64,000 nucleotides of DNA from Diadophis punctatus similis (GCA_023053685.1 JALIGW010000016.1:5340001-5404000); one strand, 5' to 3'; shown: positions 10,744-22,467, counted from the stretch's first letter. Numbers and translations: made by a program. The notes: generated from the letters alone by a model not told the origin.

Positions 10744-12000
10744 GATTTTAACTTCTTGGCTGCAAAAACCAAGGCAACCACAAGATGTCAGCAGAGAGAT
10801 ACAAAAACCCTTCCATCTACTGGCCATCTAGATTTTTGCAGGCTGGATCTGATAGCCCTATTGTATATACGCATCTTGAGATTACTCACCTAGTTTTTTA
10901 TTATTATTGTTATTATTATTTAGGTCAAAACCATCTAGTTCTTTTCCTGTGGTGTATGTCTCACATACCAATTAAGTCATTTTTCATATCTTCAAATCTG
11001 CTTTAAGGCAAGTGAAAATGAGCAGGAGCTGTCTAAAATGGCTTTGTCCCAAATAAACAGACTTTTGAGGGCGTATTTCAGAGATCTGAAATCATTGTCA
11101 GAAAACTCAGTATTTTCCCAGTTTCCTCCTTTCTCTCTCTTGGAAAAATCCACATTTGTAATGGTAGCTTGGAGCGTTGTAGCGGTTGATGTTTAACTCT
11201 ATTGGCAAAGTAAAATGAAGCAATCCCAAACCAGGGAGATTCCATCAGTTTTCCTCAGAGAGGGAAGCCAACATTATTGCAAGTATACAAATTGACCTCT
11301 TCTGATCCCACCAACCTTGCAAGTCTCACGTATGACACTATTCAGTACCATTAACAATATTCACGTGTTCTTTCTAGCATGAAAAAGAAATATGGAGGTC
11401 TCTCTTCTTTTTGCTTGCTTATTTGTCATTTGTTGGGAGGGGAGATAAGTTTAACAGCAGTCCCGCTTACCTTTGGGAAGACATGAACAGGTAACTGCAT
11501 ATGAAAACAACTGATATGCTCTGCTTTTATGTAATCTTTCAAAACTGTAATAATTTATTGTGTACAAAGACAATAGCTTTATCATATCTAGTGTTTATGT
11601 AAATAAAAAGCCTTACCTTTATATATACACACAGGTATATAATTGTATTTTAAAAAATGCCAAGTAAATACTGTCTTCTGTCTTATCTTGAAGTTTCAGT
11701 AAATGAATTTGATATTTATGGTTATTACATATAACACACTAGCTGGCTATGGATTGTTTGAAAGTCTTGTCTTTTTCTGAATGCATCATGACAAGAATCA
11801 TGTCTGTTTCATTAGAATGAGTCTCGAATAATTTTGAGAAATTCACAGAGGATTTCTTGGTGGTTTCCCAAACTGTTAATGAATTTCAGCCTATTTAGTC
11901 ACATATAGTATATCCTCTACCCAAATTCTCTATACATTAACTGTTGTTCCAATCCAATTATATTAGTATTGTTCAAGGAAAACAACAACTCACTTAATTC
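10744..12000. other. Intergenic, no recognised feature
   Basis: AT-rich single-copy-looking DNA with short (TTA)n and TATA-rich runs (10905-10920, 11615-11640). No exon, RNA gene or repeat family is recognised. Confidence 0.4.
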
Positions 12001-12428
12001 TTGGTCTTTCCATTGCCCGCGGGGTGCTTAGATCTGTCCCACGGGCTGCCCTAGAAATAGCTGTTCTGACCCAGCTGCCGGACCAAGGAACACAAAGTTG
12101 TTTCCTGCAAATTGGTCAGTCATTTTCCTCACTTAAATAGGCTATGGGAGTGGCCAATTATCCCCAAGCCTTACTCCCGAGGAGTCCTTCTCAGGAGCCA
12201 TTCCTGCCTTTTGGCAGCTCTGCGCGTGCGCGCATTGAGAACAGGCTCCTCCTCTTCTTCACTCAAGGTAGCCTCTGGAGGTTCTGAAGGCCCTGGCTGA
12301 ATCCCTGCCTCTGGCACCGAGCCTTCTCCAGCCTCCTCACTGTCCGACTCTGGTGCCAGCTGCACAGGCCGCTGGCGAATCACAATACCAGCCTCCTCGC
12401 TGTCTGAATCATCTACCAGCTGCACAGG
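12001..12428 (-). mobile_element. Possible LTR-retroelement or gag-like remnant
   Basis: On the minus strand, 12425-12171 encodes an 84-residue acidic, Ser/Glu-rich frame with two copies of a DSDSEEAG motif, an EEEEEPVLN segment and a basic end (RTRRAAKRQEWLLRR). Downstream on the same strand are CCTATTTAAG (TATA-like) and a GGAACACAA-type stretch. This could be an LTR with a short upstream coding remnant, but I recognise no specific family and no second LTR is seen. Confidence 0.35.
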
Positions 12429-12831
12429 CTGCTAGCGGGCCACAACAGTAGCCAAGGACTGGCCCACGGTGCCTCTGCCAGCAAAAACAGAGCGGCCCTC
12501 CAGGGCCCTATTTTTTGGCCACGACAGCCTCCAGCCCTCTGCCAGTGAAAACGGCCTTCCCAGGCTCTGTTTTTGGCCACAATGGCCTCCAGCCTTCTGC
12601 CAGTGAAAATGGAGCCCGGGAGGGCTGCACGTGACCCTCCCAGGTTCCATTTTCGCTGGCAGAGGGCAGCAGGAGGATCCTCCCAGCCCCGCCTGGGCCA
12701 CCACTTGTGCCCCTGATGAGTGACATCGAGATGGCCACACCCACCCTGGCCACGCCCACTTGACCCCCCCTCCCCCAAGATCAAACACAACCCTGATGCG
12801 GCCCTCAATGAAATCATGTTTGACACCGCTG
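12429..12831. mobile_element. GC-rich nonautonomous DNA element (TTTGACACC end)
   Basis: The right end, CATGTTTGACACCGCTG, is the inverted form of the CAGGGGTGTCAAAC terminus. The interior has repeated GGCCACAATGGCCTCCAGCC-like units and a CCTCTGCCAG(C/T) AAAA segment that recurs at 45330. The left boundary is not certain. Confidence 0.55.
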
Positions 12832-13417
12832 CCTTGGAGGAACTGGCATGACCATCTGAAGAGAACAACCTAGAGGGGGTTGTAGAGCTTCTCATCGTTA
12901 AAGTTTCTGCTTTGGTGGTGCTCCAGTAGCAATGAAAGTGAAAATCAGGGCATCTAGAAGGATATTTTGTGGGGTGTAACCATTGTTTCTTTTTAAACAG
13001 CACCTACAGCATGAAAAACGTTAAGTGAAAAACAAAGGGAGATATACAGTATTCTATACTGACTGATGGCTACTATGATTCCTTTCTTTCCTGTTTATAT
13101 CGGATTGTTTTACTTTCTGTCCAGTTTCTATATGTAGATGGAAATTAATGCCACATTTTTATTACAAAGAGAAAAGTAAATAGAGAAAATAAAACCCAAA
13201 GACACAATACATTATATTTCTTTCTCCACTAAGATACAAGGGGCATTCCATCATGAAAGGCACCGCTTTTTCTGCTTGCACCTAACCATGATTCAAACGT
13301 GCCTTGGCAATGTCTTTGTTCTGCTGAATTCCCCATATCACTGCTTTCATCTTTTCCCCAAAAACATAAACAACTTAAGTCATCCTTACCTGTAATGGTA
13401 CCAATCCCAGTGTTTCC

Positions 13418-13535
13418 CAGAGGTGGGTTGCTGCCGGTTCTTTAGAACTGGTAGCGGAAATTTGGCAACAGCTTTTCCTGCTGTCTCCCAAGGTCATTCA
13501 CACATCCTATTACAGAACCGGATTTTATAAAATAT
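13418..13535. mobile_element. Truncated CAGnGGTGGGTT-family MITE
   Basis: The left end CAGAGGTGGGTTGCTGCC and the paired GAACTGGTAGCGGAAA segment match the other family members. The right terminus is missing; the sequence fades after ACAGAACCGG. Confidence 0.6.
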
Positions 13536-13771
13536 TTTCAAATCAAACTGAAATCAACACCAGACTTCTTCTTTGTGTATGAATTAATTTTGGTTGTGGA
13601 CACGTACTTTCATATTTTAGGTTGCTATTCCTCTAATGAAGGAACAAAATATATTTCCAGGAAACAGCATAAAGTGTCCTGGTGGCTGTTACCATATATA
13701 AAGCCAATTCTGTGGCCCTGCTGGTATGTCATCCCTGGTGTGTACTTCTCCAAGACTAGTATGGTCCTTAG

Positions 13772-14104
13772 CAGGGGTGGGTTCCACTTACCTTCGCCAC
13801 CAGTTTGCATCGCGACATTTCGCGCGTCCTCCCGTGCGATTTCGCTTTAGCGCATGCTCAGAAGCAGGAATGAGCCCGAAACACAGCTGAGGAGCTCATA
13901 AGCTGTGCTTCAGGTGAAGAAATAAAGGTCAGAATTCACCCGCGGGCGGGCGGGAGGGCCCTCTTTCAAGCCGCGGAAGGGGAAAAATGTGCACAAATTT
14001 TTAAAAAAATGGTGGCGCACACGGAACGGCACTGACAGTGACATCACCAGTGGGTCGCTACCGGTTTAGGCGATTCGGTCCAAACCGGGAGGAACCCACC
14101 CCTG
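13772..14104. mobile_element. hAT-type MITE with perfect TSD (CAGGGGTGGGTTCC family)
   Basis: The termini are CAGGGGTGGGTTCC and GGAACCCACCCCTG, and the flanks are identical GTCCTTAG (13764-13771 and 14105-14112). The interior is CpG-rich, including GCGACATTTCGCGCG and CCCGCGGGCGGGCGGG. Confidence 0.92.
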
Positions 14105-14683
14105 GTCCTTAGCTCCAAAAGGCCACATGTCCTATTTTAGGGCCTAATGAAAAAAGAGCAATTTTCAGTTCGGCAAACACCATTTGTCCCACACCCTGCC
14201 TCAGTTTAGCTGATAGGTCAGAGCATGAAAGTTTTGGCTTGGTTGGAGACCCCTTTTCCCTTTGTTCTACCTTTTCTGAACTCCAACTTATTAAATAATA
14301 AAATGGAACCCTTGGTTTGTCCCCGGTGTCAAGCTTTTTCCTTCGCTTTCCAGAATATCTTATTGTGCATAAATTTACACGCGCCCACTGTTTTAATTAA
14401 AAATTCTTTTTGCAAGACATACATAACGCCCAGGAGCTCTGTGGAGTACTGCTGACTGCCAGCCTCTGATTCCAACCAAGAGTTGGAAATGATTTGTAAG
14501 TGTGGTCTGGGTGGGCTGGGCTGGGCTGCTGCTGCTGCTGTCCCTGTCAGAAGAATGAAAACAGTTCATTAGTCTTGAACAAAGCAGTTGTGCTAACTGT
14601 TCTTCCTTATGTTGCTCAGCATGGATAACAGCAGCTGCCTTCAAGTCTTTTATGAGGAGGAAGAAGCAGCTTAACCTCTCTTT

Positions 14684-14684
<1 letters not shown>
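14105..14684. other. Intergenic, no recognised feature
   Basis: A short GCTGGGCTGGGCTGCTGCTGC low-complexity run is near 14510-14540. Open frames on both strands lack recognisable domains. Confidence 0.4.

Positions 14685-14734
<50 letters not shown>
14685..14734. repeat. (GA)n microsatellite
   Basis: An uninterrupted GA dinucleotide run of about 25 units. Confidence 0.95.
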
Positions 14735-14737
<3 letters not shown>

Positions 14738-14879
14738 GAATTACAAGGGGAGGGAGAGAAGAGGGGTGGGAAACTCTCTGTTAATTGGGGAGGGAGAGAA
14801 GACTTTCAAACAGATGAATGTATTATGTTAGTTGGAAAGCATTAATACCATTCTGTTTGGGTGAAAAGACTATAATCGG

Positions 14880-15411
14880 AATGTATCTGATCAAGAGAGA
14901 GAGAGTCCAGAAATATTTCACTAGAAGAGTCCTTCACTCCTCTGCTCGCAATAAAATACCTTATTCCACCAGACTTGAAATATTGGGACAATTTACAGCT
15001 ACGCCGCCTCCAATGTGATCTAAATGTAGTTCATAAAATCATATATCAAAAAGTCCTTCCTGTCAATGATTACTTCAGCTTCAACCGCAACAATACACGA
15101 GCACATAATAGATTCAAACTTAATGTAAACCGCTCCAAACTCGACTGCAGAAAATACAACTTCAGCAACAGAGTGATCAATGTCTGGAATGCACTACCTG
15201 ACTCTGTGGTTTCTTCCCCAAACCCCCAAAGCTTTAACCTTAGACTGTCTACAGTAGACCTCTCCCCATTTCTAAGAGGTCTGTAAGGGACGTGCATAAG
15301 CGCACCACTGTGCCTACCGTCCCTGTCCTACTGTCCTATTGTTCTCTATTATCGGTACTTTTTACTTATGTTATGTTTATACAAACAACTACTTTCCTGT
15401 ACATGTTTGAC
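14880..15411 (+). mobile_element. CR1/L2-superfamily LINE 3' fragment (second lineage)
   Basis: Frames here, with one frameshift near 14990, encode the end of a non-LTR reverse transcriptase: FTRRVLHSS, PYSTRLEILG, VLPVNDYFSFNRNN, AHNRFKLNVNRS and VINVWNALPDSVVSSPNP. The 3' UTR has GCGCACCACTGTGCCTACCG and ends at a TTTGACAAATAAATAAA tail. It is a different lineage from the 2080-2603 CR1. Related copies are at 22226-22465 (+) and 45745-46650 (-). Confidence 0.85.
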
Positions 15412-15414
15412 AAA

Positions 15415-15477
<63 letters not shown>

Positions 15478-15478
15478 A
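15412..15478 (+). repeat. (AAAT)n tail microsatellite
   Basis: About 16 AAAT units directly follow the LINE 3' end and are the expanded tail of that insertion. Confidence 0.95.
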
Positions 15479-16128
15479 GATAAGGGATGTTCACATTCTT
15501 CCTGAAAAACCAAGAGTGAAAACCTTCATGCCCCCTTTTAAAATCTTATATTTAAATTCCTGACTTTTCACTATCTACTAAATGAAATGTCTAGGAAAGA
15601 TGTCATGGGAGCCATTTACCATTTATAATTTTATGTCCATCTGTGATCTGCTTAGATTGAGAAAAAGAAAGAAAGAGAGAGAACAGTGTCTTATGCCTTC
15701 AGCACATTTTTAAGCCATTACTTATCCTAGTTTTGTAAGAACTACATATAATAATGCATATTGGAACAAGAAATTTATTTCCGTGGGATTCTCATTTTTT
15801 CCAAAAGTGCAAAACTGATGACAAACCAAACAATGGATCCTTAAAAACCCATCAGTTCAAGAATCCAACTTAGCTAGTAAATGATGCCTGGATCAATTGA
15901 AGGACCTGATTCAGGAAATACTTTGAATACTTTGTTTGAGTCATCTTGTGCACTGTATCAATAGTTGCATAAAAGAACACAGAGGTTAGAAAATGCACAT
16001 CTGTTGTGCTTCTCTCAGACCTTACAATGAAAATAGTCTTAGTATTTGGAGATAGAACTGGCCTGTACCAGGAAAGTGACTAATAAAAACCTTTCTCTTT
16101 GCTGTGTCTTAGGAAAACTGAAAAAATA
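15479..16128. other. Intergenic, no recognised feature
   Basis: AT-rich unique-looking DNA. A short GAAA/GAGA run is near 15660-15682. Confidence 0.4.
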
Positions 16129-16136
16129 TGAACTAG

Positions 16137-16518
16137 TTTACAGGCCTGTCAAACTGGCAACCCACAGGCCGGATGCGTCACACGCAGGCCACGCCCACCC
16201 CAGATCCGCAAAGGCAAAAAACATCATGATACGTCATGTCACACCAGTGGTGAAATCCTAATTTTTTTACTACCGGTTCTGTGGGTGTGGCTTGGTGGGT
16301 GTGGCTTGGTGGGCATGGCAGGGGAAGGATACTGCAAAATCCCCATTCCTACCCCACTCTGGGGCCAGTCAGAGGTAGTATTTGCCAGTTCTCCAAACTA
16401 TTCAAAATTTCCAATACCGGTTCTCCGAACTACTCAAAATTTCCGCTACCGGTTCTCCAGAACCTGTCAGAATCTGCTGGATTTCACCCCTGCGTCACAC
16501 GATCAAGTTTGACACTTG
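16137..16518. mobile_element. CAGGnGTGTCAAAC-type MITE carrying a nested MITE
   Basis: Outer ends: CAGGCCTGTCAAACTGG (from 16141) and CAAGTTTGACACTTG. Identical TGAACTAG copies (16129-16136 and 16519-16526) flank the unit if four extra bases (TTTA) are counted at its left end. A second MITE (16245-16492) with its own target duplication sits inside, so the outer element is the older insertion. Confidence 0.75.
16245..16492. mobile_element. Nested hAT-type MITE (CAGnGGTGAAATCC family)
   Basis: The ends are CAGTGGTGAAATCC and GGATTTCACCCCTG; the flanks TGTCACAC and CGTCACAC match at 7 of 8 positions. The interior has tandem CTACCGGTTCTCC..ACTACTCAAAATTTC units and GGGTGTGGCTTGGTGG repeats. Confidence 0.85.
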
Positions 16519-16835
16519 TGAACTAGAAGGTACAAAGACAAACTAGAAAGGACAGCTAATGTGAAAAAAGACTACTTATGAAAATCACAAACACTTTCTG
16601 AATTGTTTCAGTGCCTCTAGTTTGCATTTTGTAAAGTAGATCCAGTTCTCTTCACTTTTACCAAATAAGCAAACCCACTAGCATCCCTCATCATTGGCTA
16701 AGTTTGGCTAAGATTGCTGGGTCTTGATTCACTTAACAGTGAAGCTTAGGAAATTTGCCTAGTGGGGAAGGAGTAGCCATTTTTGGCCTTGGCTTCTCTG
16801 TTCCTGAAGACTGCCTGTGAAGAAACAGACATGGG

Positions 16836-17037
16836 CAGGGGTGAAATCCAGCAGGTTCTGACAGGTTCTGGAGAACCAGTAGCGGAAATTTTGAGTAGTT
16901 TGGAGAACCGGCAAATACCACCTCTGGCTGGCCCCAGAGTGGGGTGGGAATGGAGATTTTGCAGTATCCTTCCCCTGCCACGCCCACCAAGCCACGCCCA
17001 CAGAACCAGTAGTAAAAAATATTGGATTTCACCACTG
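16836..17037. mobile_element. hAT-type MITE (CAGnGGTGAAATCC family), inverted copy
   Basis: It is the same family as 16245-16492 in the opposite orientation: CAGGGGTGAAATCCAGCAGG at the left and GGATTTCACCACTG at the right. The target duplication is not clear (GACATGGG and CGATATGC). The pair forms a large inverted repeat with a spacer of about 340 bp. Confidence 0.8.
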
Positions 17038-18317
17038 CGATATGCCCGTTTACAAGTCATCTTGCCTGAAGGAAGGTGTAATGAGCATGAGAAAACTGAC
17101 AGATTTGTAACCTTGGGTAGTTTGGACTATCAACATAAGAAGGATTAGTTCCCAGAGTGTGGGAGACTTTGTGGTTTGAAAGGAGAAGCTGAGAAAATAT
17201 TGGTGTGTTTTTACCATCCAATCGCAGGATCTCCCATAGATAGATAGCTATATACTGTGGGTATAAATAACACCTTGCTATTTCAGGAAATATTCAATCC
17301 TGTCACAGAGACAAGCATTTTAGGTCTCCACCACCAACCGGAAATCTAACTATTCATTAGATATACAGATCAATGGCAATATATCAGTAATTTGTCATTT
17401 AGTATACTTCGTATTTCTCTCTTTGTATTGTTTTATATTATGAGCCATTCTGACTCTGAGTGATTTCCTGAATAAAAAGTAACACACAAACCAACTTTTA
17501 AAAAGGCCATATAGCTGCTCACATTATATTGGAGTAATTTGGTTTGTTTGCTACTCTATACTGGCAAATTTGGTTTACTAATCATAGATCAGATCATGAT
17601 TCAGAATATTGGTTAGTTTACCTACAGATGTCAACTAAACCTAGATTGATGGTTAGCTTACAATTACACAATTAGTTCTCAATTAGGTTTTCTTTTATTT
17701 CCCATGCATGGAGAGAATAGAAAAAAAGATGACACTCATTTATCCCTGCAAAGACAAATTCTGGATTTACATCTTGGTTTATAGTTATATGCTCATTTTC
17801 CATGTATCAATTGACAACATCTAAACAAAGACCAATTAATATTATTTCATAAGAGCACATTTAAACAAGTATTTAAAAATCTAACTGGATGATTGGTGGG
17901 TGGGAGTATCTATGCATGTTTTCTTTTTCTTCTCTTTTCCTTCTATTTTTGTCCCTTTCTTTCTTAATTTTTCTCCATTAAAATGCTTCTCAGAATATAC
18001 TATTGTTTTTTTCCCTGTTATAAAATATTAAATAGGAAATAGTGTAAGCAGTCTCAATCCTGGTCCCAAGCTGCCTTTGCATGGTTATAGTAGAAAAATG
18101 ATAACAATTCCATAAACAAAATATAGAAGGAAAAATTGTGTCACTTGTTACATGTATTAACATAAGATAGCTAATGTAACTCATAAATATCTCTGCTCAG
18201 GCAAATAAGAAATTTATGGACACACAGAAGGGCTAAAGTCTTCTTAGAGTTGAACTCAGATCCTGATGACTTGGCTGATATGCTATGTAATTTTCTATGT
18301 AATTTACCATAGTTCAT
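17038..18317. other. Intergenic, no recognised feature
   Basis: AT-rich DNA without recognised repeats or exons. Confidence 0.4.
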
Positions 18318-18325
18318 TAACATTA

Positions 18326-18457
18326 CAGGTGTCAAACTTGCTGCGTCACGTTGCATCATGTGACTTATTGCTACATTTTTCCCTTCACGGAGCTGGGGTG
18401 GGCATGGCCTGCGCATGATGCATCAGGCCCGCAGGCCGTCAGTTTGACACCCCCGAT
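18326..18457. mobile_element. CAGGnGTGTCAAAC-type MITE
   Basis: The ends are CAGGTGTCAAACTTGC and GTCAGTTTGACACCCCCG. The flanks TAACATTA and TTACATTA match at 7 of 8 positions. It is a sister copy of the element at 38953-39086. Confidence 0.75.
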
Positions 18458-18780
18458 TTACATTATCAGGTATCTTTGTTACAAAAAGATATACTTACAG
18501 AAAATGGGGAAAAAATAAATAAAATGCGGATCAAATCAATATGCCCAGAAGAAGCCTTCTAAAGGAAGCAAACCATCAATAGAATGGAGCCTAGGAGGAA
18601 CAACATGAAGCTATTAAAATGAATGTTTTAGGCACAGCTATTGGGATTGGAATCTCTCCAGGGCAGAATTTTGCTGGAGGAATACTCAGAAAAATGTGGT
18701 GATGAATTTTTTGACTGTGACACGGTTCTAGGAATTATATTTGCCATTCTAAGAATTACTTCTAAAGGATTTACCTGTAT

Positions 18781-19004
<224 letters not shown>

Positions 19005-19722
19005 TTTGGGTGCCTACAGCTTTCCCAAAAACCAAACCTTTCAGAAAGAATATTGAGTTTTATAGAGCTGTCAGTTATACATATCTCACATTTTCACGGA
19101 TAGAAGTCGTCTCCAGGGAAGGAAAGTGTATGACTTGGGTAATTCCAATTCTGAGACAAGGTTTACATACAGTGTCATGGAATAAGCAAGAAAACAAATC
19201 TGTCAAAGCTTGATGATGTTAAGTCTAGGACACTGTATACAGCTGTATACACTGTGTGCAGAATTGTGGAGGAAACGTGAAATGGAATTAACTAAGCAGC
19301 AGTGCTATTTATACAAACAGCAGATTAAATCTCAATGGGAGTGTTGAACTATGGCTAAAGGCAGGCATATATGCAGGGTAAATATTGTGGGAAAGGGAGA
19401 ATTTGTTTAGAGTAGCCCAAGAGACAATAATGAGTAATAGGTTAAACAAAAAATGTCATCTGTCTTCCATTTCCTATAAATTCCTGGCAATAAACCTGTG
19501 TAAGATCCTAAGGCCTTACAATAGAGAAAAAAGGGTGTGTGTGATCGCTTCTGAGGTTTGATGTCTATTATGGAACTAGGTTTATGGACACAGCTCCCAT
19601 TGTGTAGAATGCAAAATGCCTTTGCAATTCTGGAACCGCCAACCATGCCACTTTCCAAAACTAATAAAAACACAAGGAAGCTGAAAGTGGGTGGGAACAT
19701 ATTTGTCATCTTATAAAAACTG
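19005..19722. other. Intergenic, no recognised feature
   Basis: Unique-looking DNA. Nothing supportable was found. Confidence 0.4.
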
Positions 19723-19730
19723 TTCAACAT

Positions 19731-20012
19731 CAGAGATGGGTTCCTGCCGGAGTTGCCCGGTGCACAACGCGCGTCACCATTTTTTGTTGTTGTTGTTAAT
19801 TTTTGGCCAATTTTGCTTCTGCGCATGCGCAGAAGCAAAATCGCGCCGAAATCTCTCTCTCTCTCGCGTCCCCTTGTGAGATTTTGGTGCAATTTTGCTT
19901 CCGCGCATGCGCAGAAGCAAAATCGCGCAAGGGGGCGAGCACACGTAGCGAGCGCCCCCCCGAAACTTGGAGATGCGCACACCGGCACCGGTAAGACGGC
20001 AACCCGCCACTG
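19731..20012. mobile_element. hAT-type MITE with two NRF1-like palindromes
   Basis: The termini are CAGAGATGGGTTCCTGCC and GGCAACCCGCCACTG, flanked by identical TTCAACAT (19723-19730 and 20013-20020). Inside, 19810-19841 is a perfect 32-bp palindrome centred on TGCGCATGCGCA. A second near-perfect copy is centred on 19903-19912. Confidence 0.92.
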
Positions 20013-20401
20013 TTCAACATGTTTATTTTAAATCAACAAAAAAGGAGAATATCGTACTCTTTATATTCAGTGGTTTGTGGCAAGACTTTTAGGGGCGATA
20101 AGATGTAGATCTCCAATGGCTCACTATGGACTAGATGAGTGTTTCTCCACTTTGGAAACTTTAAGCTGATACTTCATCCCTTAGCAATGGATGATCTCCC
20201 CTAGCGATTTCATGTAGGTGTTATTTATTTAATCTTTTATTGCTTTTAAAATAGTGGCAAAAAAGAAATAGGATAAAACAGGAAGATAAAAATGCTTAGG
20301 TTGTCAAAGAAAAATACACGGACCGTAAGAAGTACTTTTAAAAGAGAAAAAAATGCAATGAAGGGAAAAGAAAAAAAAATTGCAACTACTATATTTTAAT
20401 A

Positions 20402-21043
20402 ACCGTGTTTCTCAGAAAATAAGACCAGTCTTATTTTCTTTTAGACTTGAAAATAAGCACTGGGGCTTATTTTCGAGGCGGTCTTACTTTTTTTGAGGTG
20501 CAGCAGGCCAGACCCAGTGAGCTGGATGCGCCGTGGATGCACCGTCGCCTCCATTCTGAACCTTCAGCATTCGGAATGGAGGCTTTTTGGCGAACGGGAG
20601 GAAAATGAGGAGGGGGATTTTCCTGCCTGCCATCCTTCCCTCAGTCTGTGCTGAGCTTGTGGAATGAATGACAGGCAGGAAAATCCCCCTCCCCAATTTC
20701 CTCCTGTTCACCAAAAAGCCTCCCACGGGCCTCCCAAAAACAGGGGAAAAGCAAAGGAGCTGGCCGCGGAGCTGCCGGCTTCGGGAAAGCAACCCAACAA
20801 GCAGAAGCGCCGCGCCCAGAAAGAGAAGAGAAAAAGCAGTATTTGCACTGCCCCAAGGGGCCAGCGGGCTGCAGCTGCAGCCGGACAATTGCCCCCCACC
20901 ACACCCGCGCTGCCACTCGTGCTGGCCACGCCCATCCCCCTGGGCTTATTTTCTGGTAGGGGTAATTTTAGGACCACCACCACCCCCGAAAATTCGGGTT
21001 GGGTTTATTATTGGGGTGGGTCGTGTTTTCGGAGAAACATGGT
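20402..21043. mobile_element. DNA-transposon-like element with imperfect TIRs (CCRTGTTTCTC)
   Basis: The left end ACCGTGTTTCTCAGAAAATA is mirrored by TTTTCGGAGAAACATGGT at the right. Internally, 20577-20640 and 20670-20733 form a large imperfect inverted repeat (GGCTTTTTGGCGAACGGGAG against CTGTTCACCAAAAAGCC). No transposase motif is seen, and I could not define a target duplication or the superfamily. Confidence 0.6.
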
Positions 21044-21705
21044 AGTAATTGCAATTCTTTATATATAGTTACTTAATACATTTATACAGCCAACAGTGTT
21101 ACTGGGTGAGGGGAGAGAACGGAATTCTGATCTTATATATGTTGACAGCAGCAAGACTACTGTATGCACAAAAATAGAAGGACATTTTGATCCCCACTAT
21201 GGATGAATGGCTACAGAAGCTGATGGAGTTGGCAGAGGTGGCTAAATTGACCTTTTTGATCAAAGAAAAGAATATAAGTACTTGTGTTTCTACTTGGAGA
21301 CTTTGGACTTTGTGCTTGAGGTCGAAAAAATGAAACTTTTATTTTGGGTTTTAACTGATTAGATTGATTTGTCATTATAGAAATGGTTAGTTTATACTAC
21401 TATGGAAAAGTAAAAAGTTGAAGTTTGATGTTGATGCCTTATCCTACTGCAAAAGAGGGAGTCGTAAGTCAACACCATTTTTTCTTTCCCCCTCTCTTCC
21501 TCACTTTTCTCTTCCCTTCTCCCTCCCCTCTGTGTCCTACTATTTGCTTTTGTATTTTATTCTATGAACTAGTAAAAAAATTGATCAAACCCCCCCACTG
21601 TTATTGGCCCCTTAGAAAGGAAGAGGCCAGCATAGTGCTGTGCTACCCACTTCCAATCCTGGGAGCTGATCCAGAAGAATACCATAATTAATGATATTGA
21701 AAGCT
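21044..21705. other. Intergenic, no recognised feature
   Basis: No exon or repeat recognised; a pyrimidine-rich run lies at about 21478-21535. Confidence 0.4.
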
Positions 21706-22080
21706 GTTAAGATATTCGTGAACTGGGAGAGCCATGTTAACAAGGTTAGCCAATGAATAGGCATAGCAACTAAGTCAGCCAATGGGAGCTAACCATTTCT
21801 GAGTCTGTGCAGAGAATCGAAACTGGAATTTAAGCTTAAGGCTGGGTGTGGCTCCAGTCTCCACTCTGTACTCTTCCACTCTGAACTCTGCTGAAATGAA
21901 ACTAACTCTCCTGCTTGTGTTTACCTGTAACTGATTGAAGAAGAACTCTGCTAATGGTATTGTAAATTCATCTGTTACTATGTTTATAAAGAAGTTTATG
22001 AATCCAGCTGAATCAGTCATCTGTGTGTGCTTCTGATTTTGATTTTTGAAACAAACTTTAATAAAAACCACTAAGGTCAA
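21706..22080 (+). mobile_element. Possible solo LTR
   Basis: The stretch starts TGTTAAG and reaches GAAACA near 22052. It has two CCAAT boxes (AGCCAATGAATAGG and AGCCAATGGGAGC) and a downstream AATAAA (about 22060). This is LTR-like, but there is no matching short target duplication and no partner LTR. Confidence 0.3.
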
Positions 22081-22225
22081 GTGTCAGATTTCCAAGTAAC
22101 AGCCCAAATGAAATCAAAACTCCAAGGCCAGAGGCTTCCTCAAAGTATATATTTATTAGGAATGTGATATTGGCATGGCTGGTGAAAACCCGACTCTGAA
22201 TCTCCCCAGGTATATATATATATAT

Positions 22226-22467
22226 AGTGGTTTCTTCCCCAAACCCCCAAAACTTTAACCTTAGACTGTCTACAGTCGACCTCACCCCATTCCTAAGAGG
22301 TCTGTAAGGAGCGTGAATAAGCGCACCACTGTGCCTACTGTCCCTGTCCTACTGTCCTATTGTCCTCATTTATCTGTACTTCTTTGCTTATGTTTATACA
22401 AACACCTACTATCTTGTACATGTTTGACAAACAAGCAAACAAACAAATAAATAAAAATAAATAAAAT
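22226..22467 (+). mobile_element. LINE 3' end (same lineage as 14880-15411)
   Basis: It starts in the last codons (VVSSPNPQ-like) and runs through the same 3' UTR (GCGCACCACTGTGCCTACTG) to an (AAAC/AAAT)n tail. Confidence 0.85.

Noticed and set aside
20484..21068. Overlapping 90-134-codon frames on both strands
   Set aside because: They mirror each other because of the internal inverted repeat of the element at 20402-21043; no domain is recognised.
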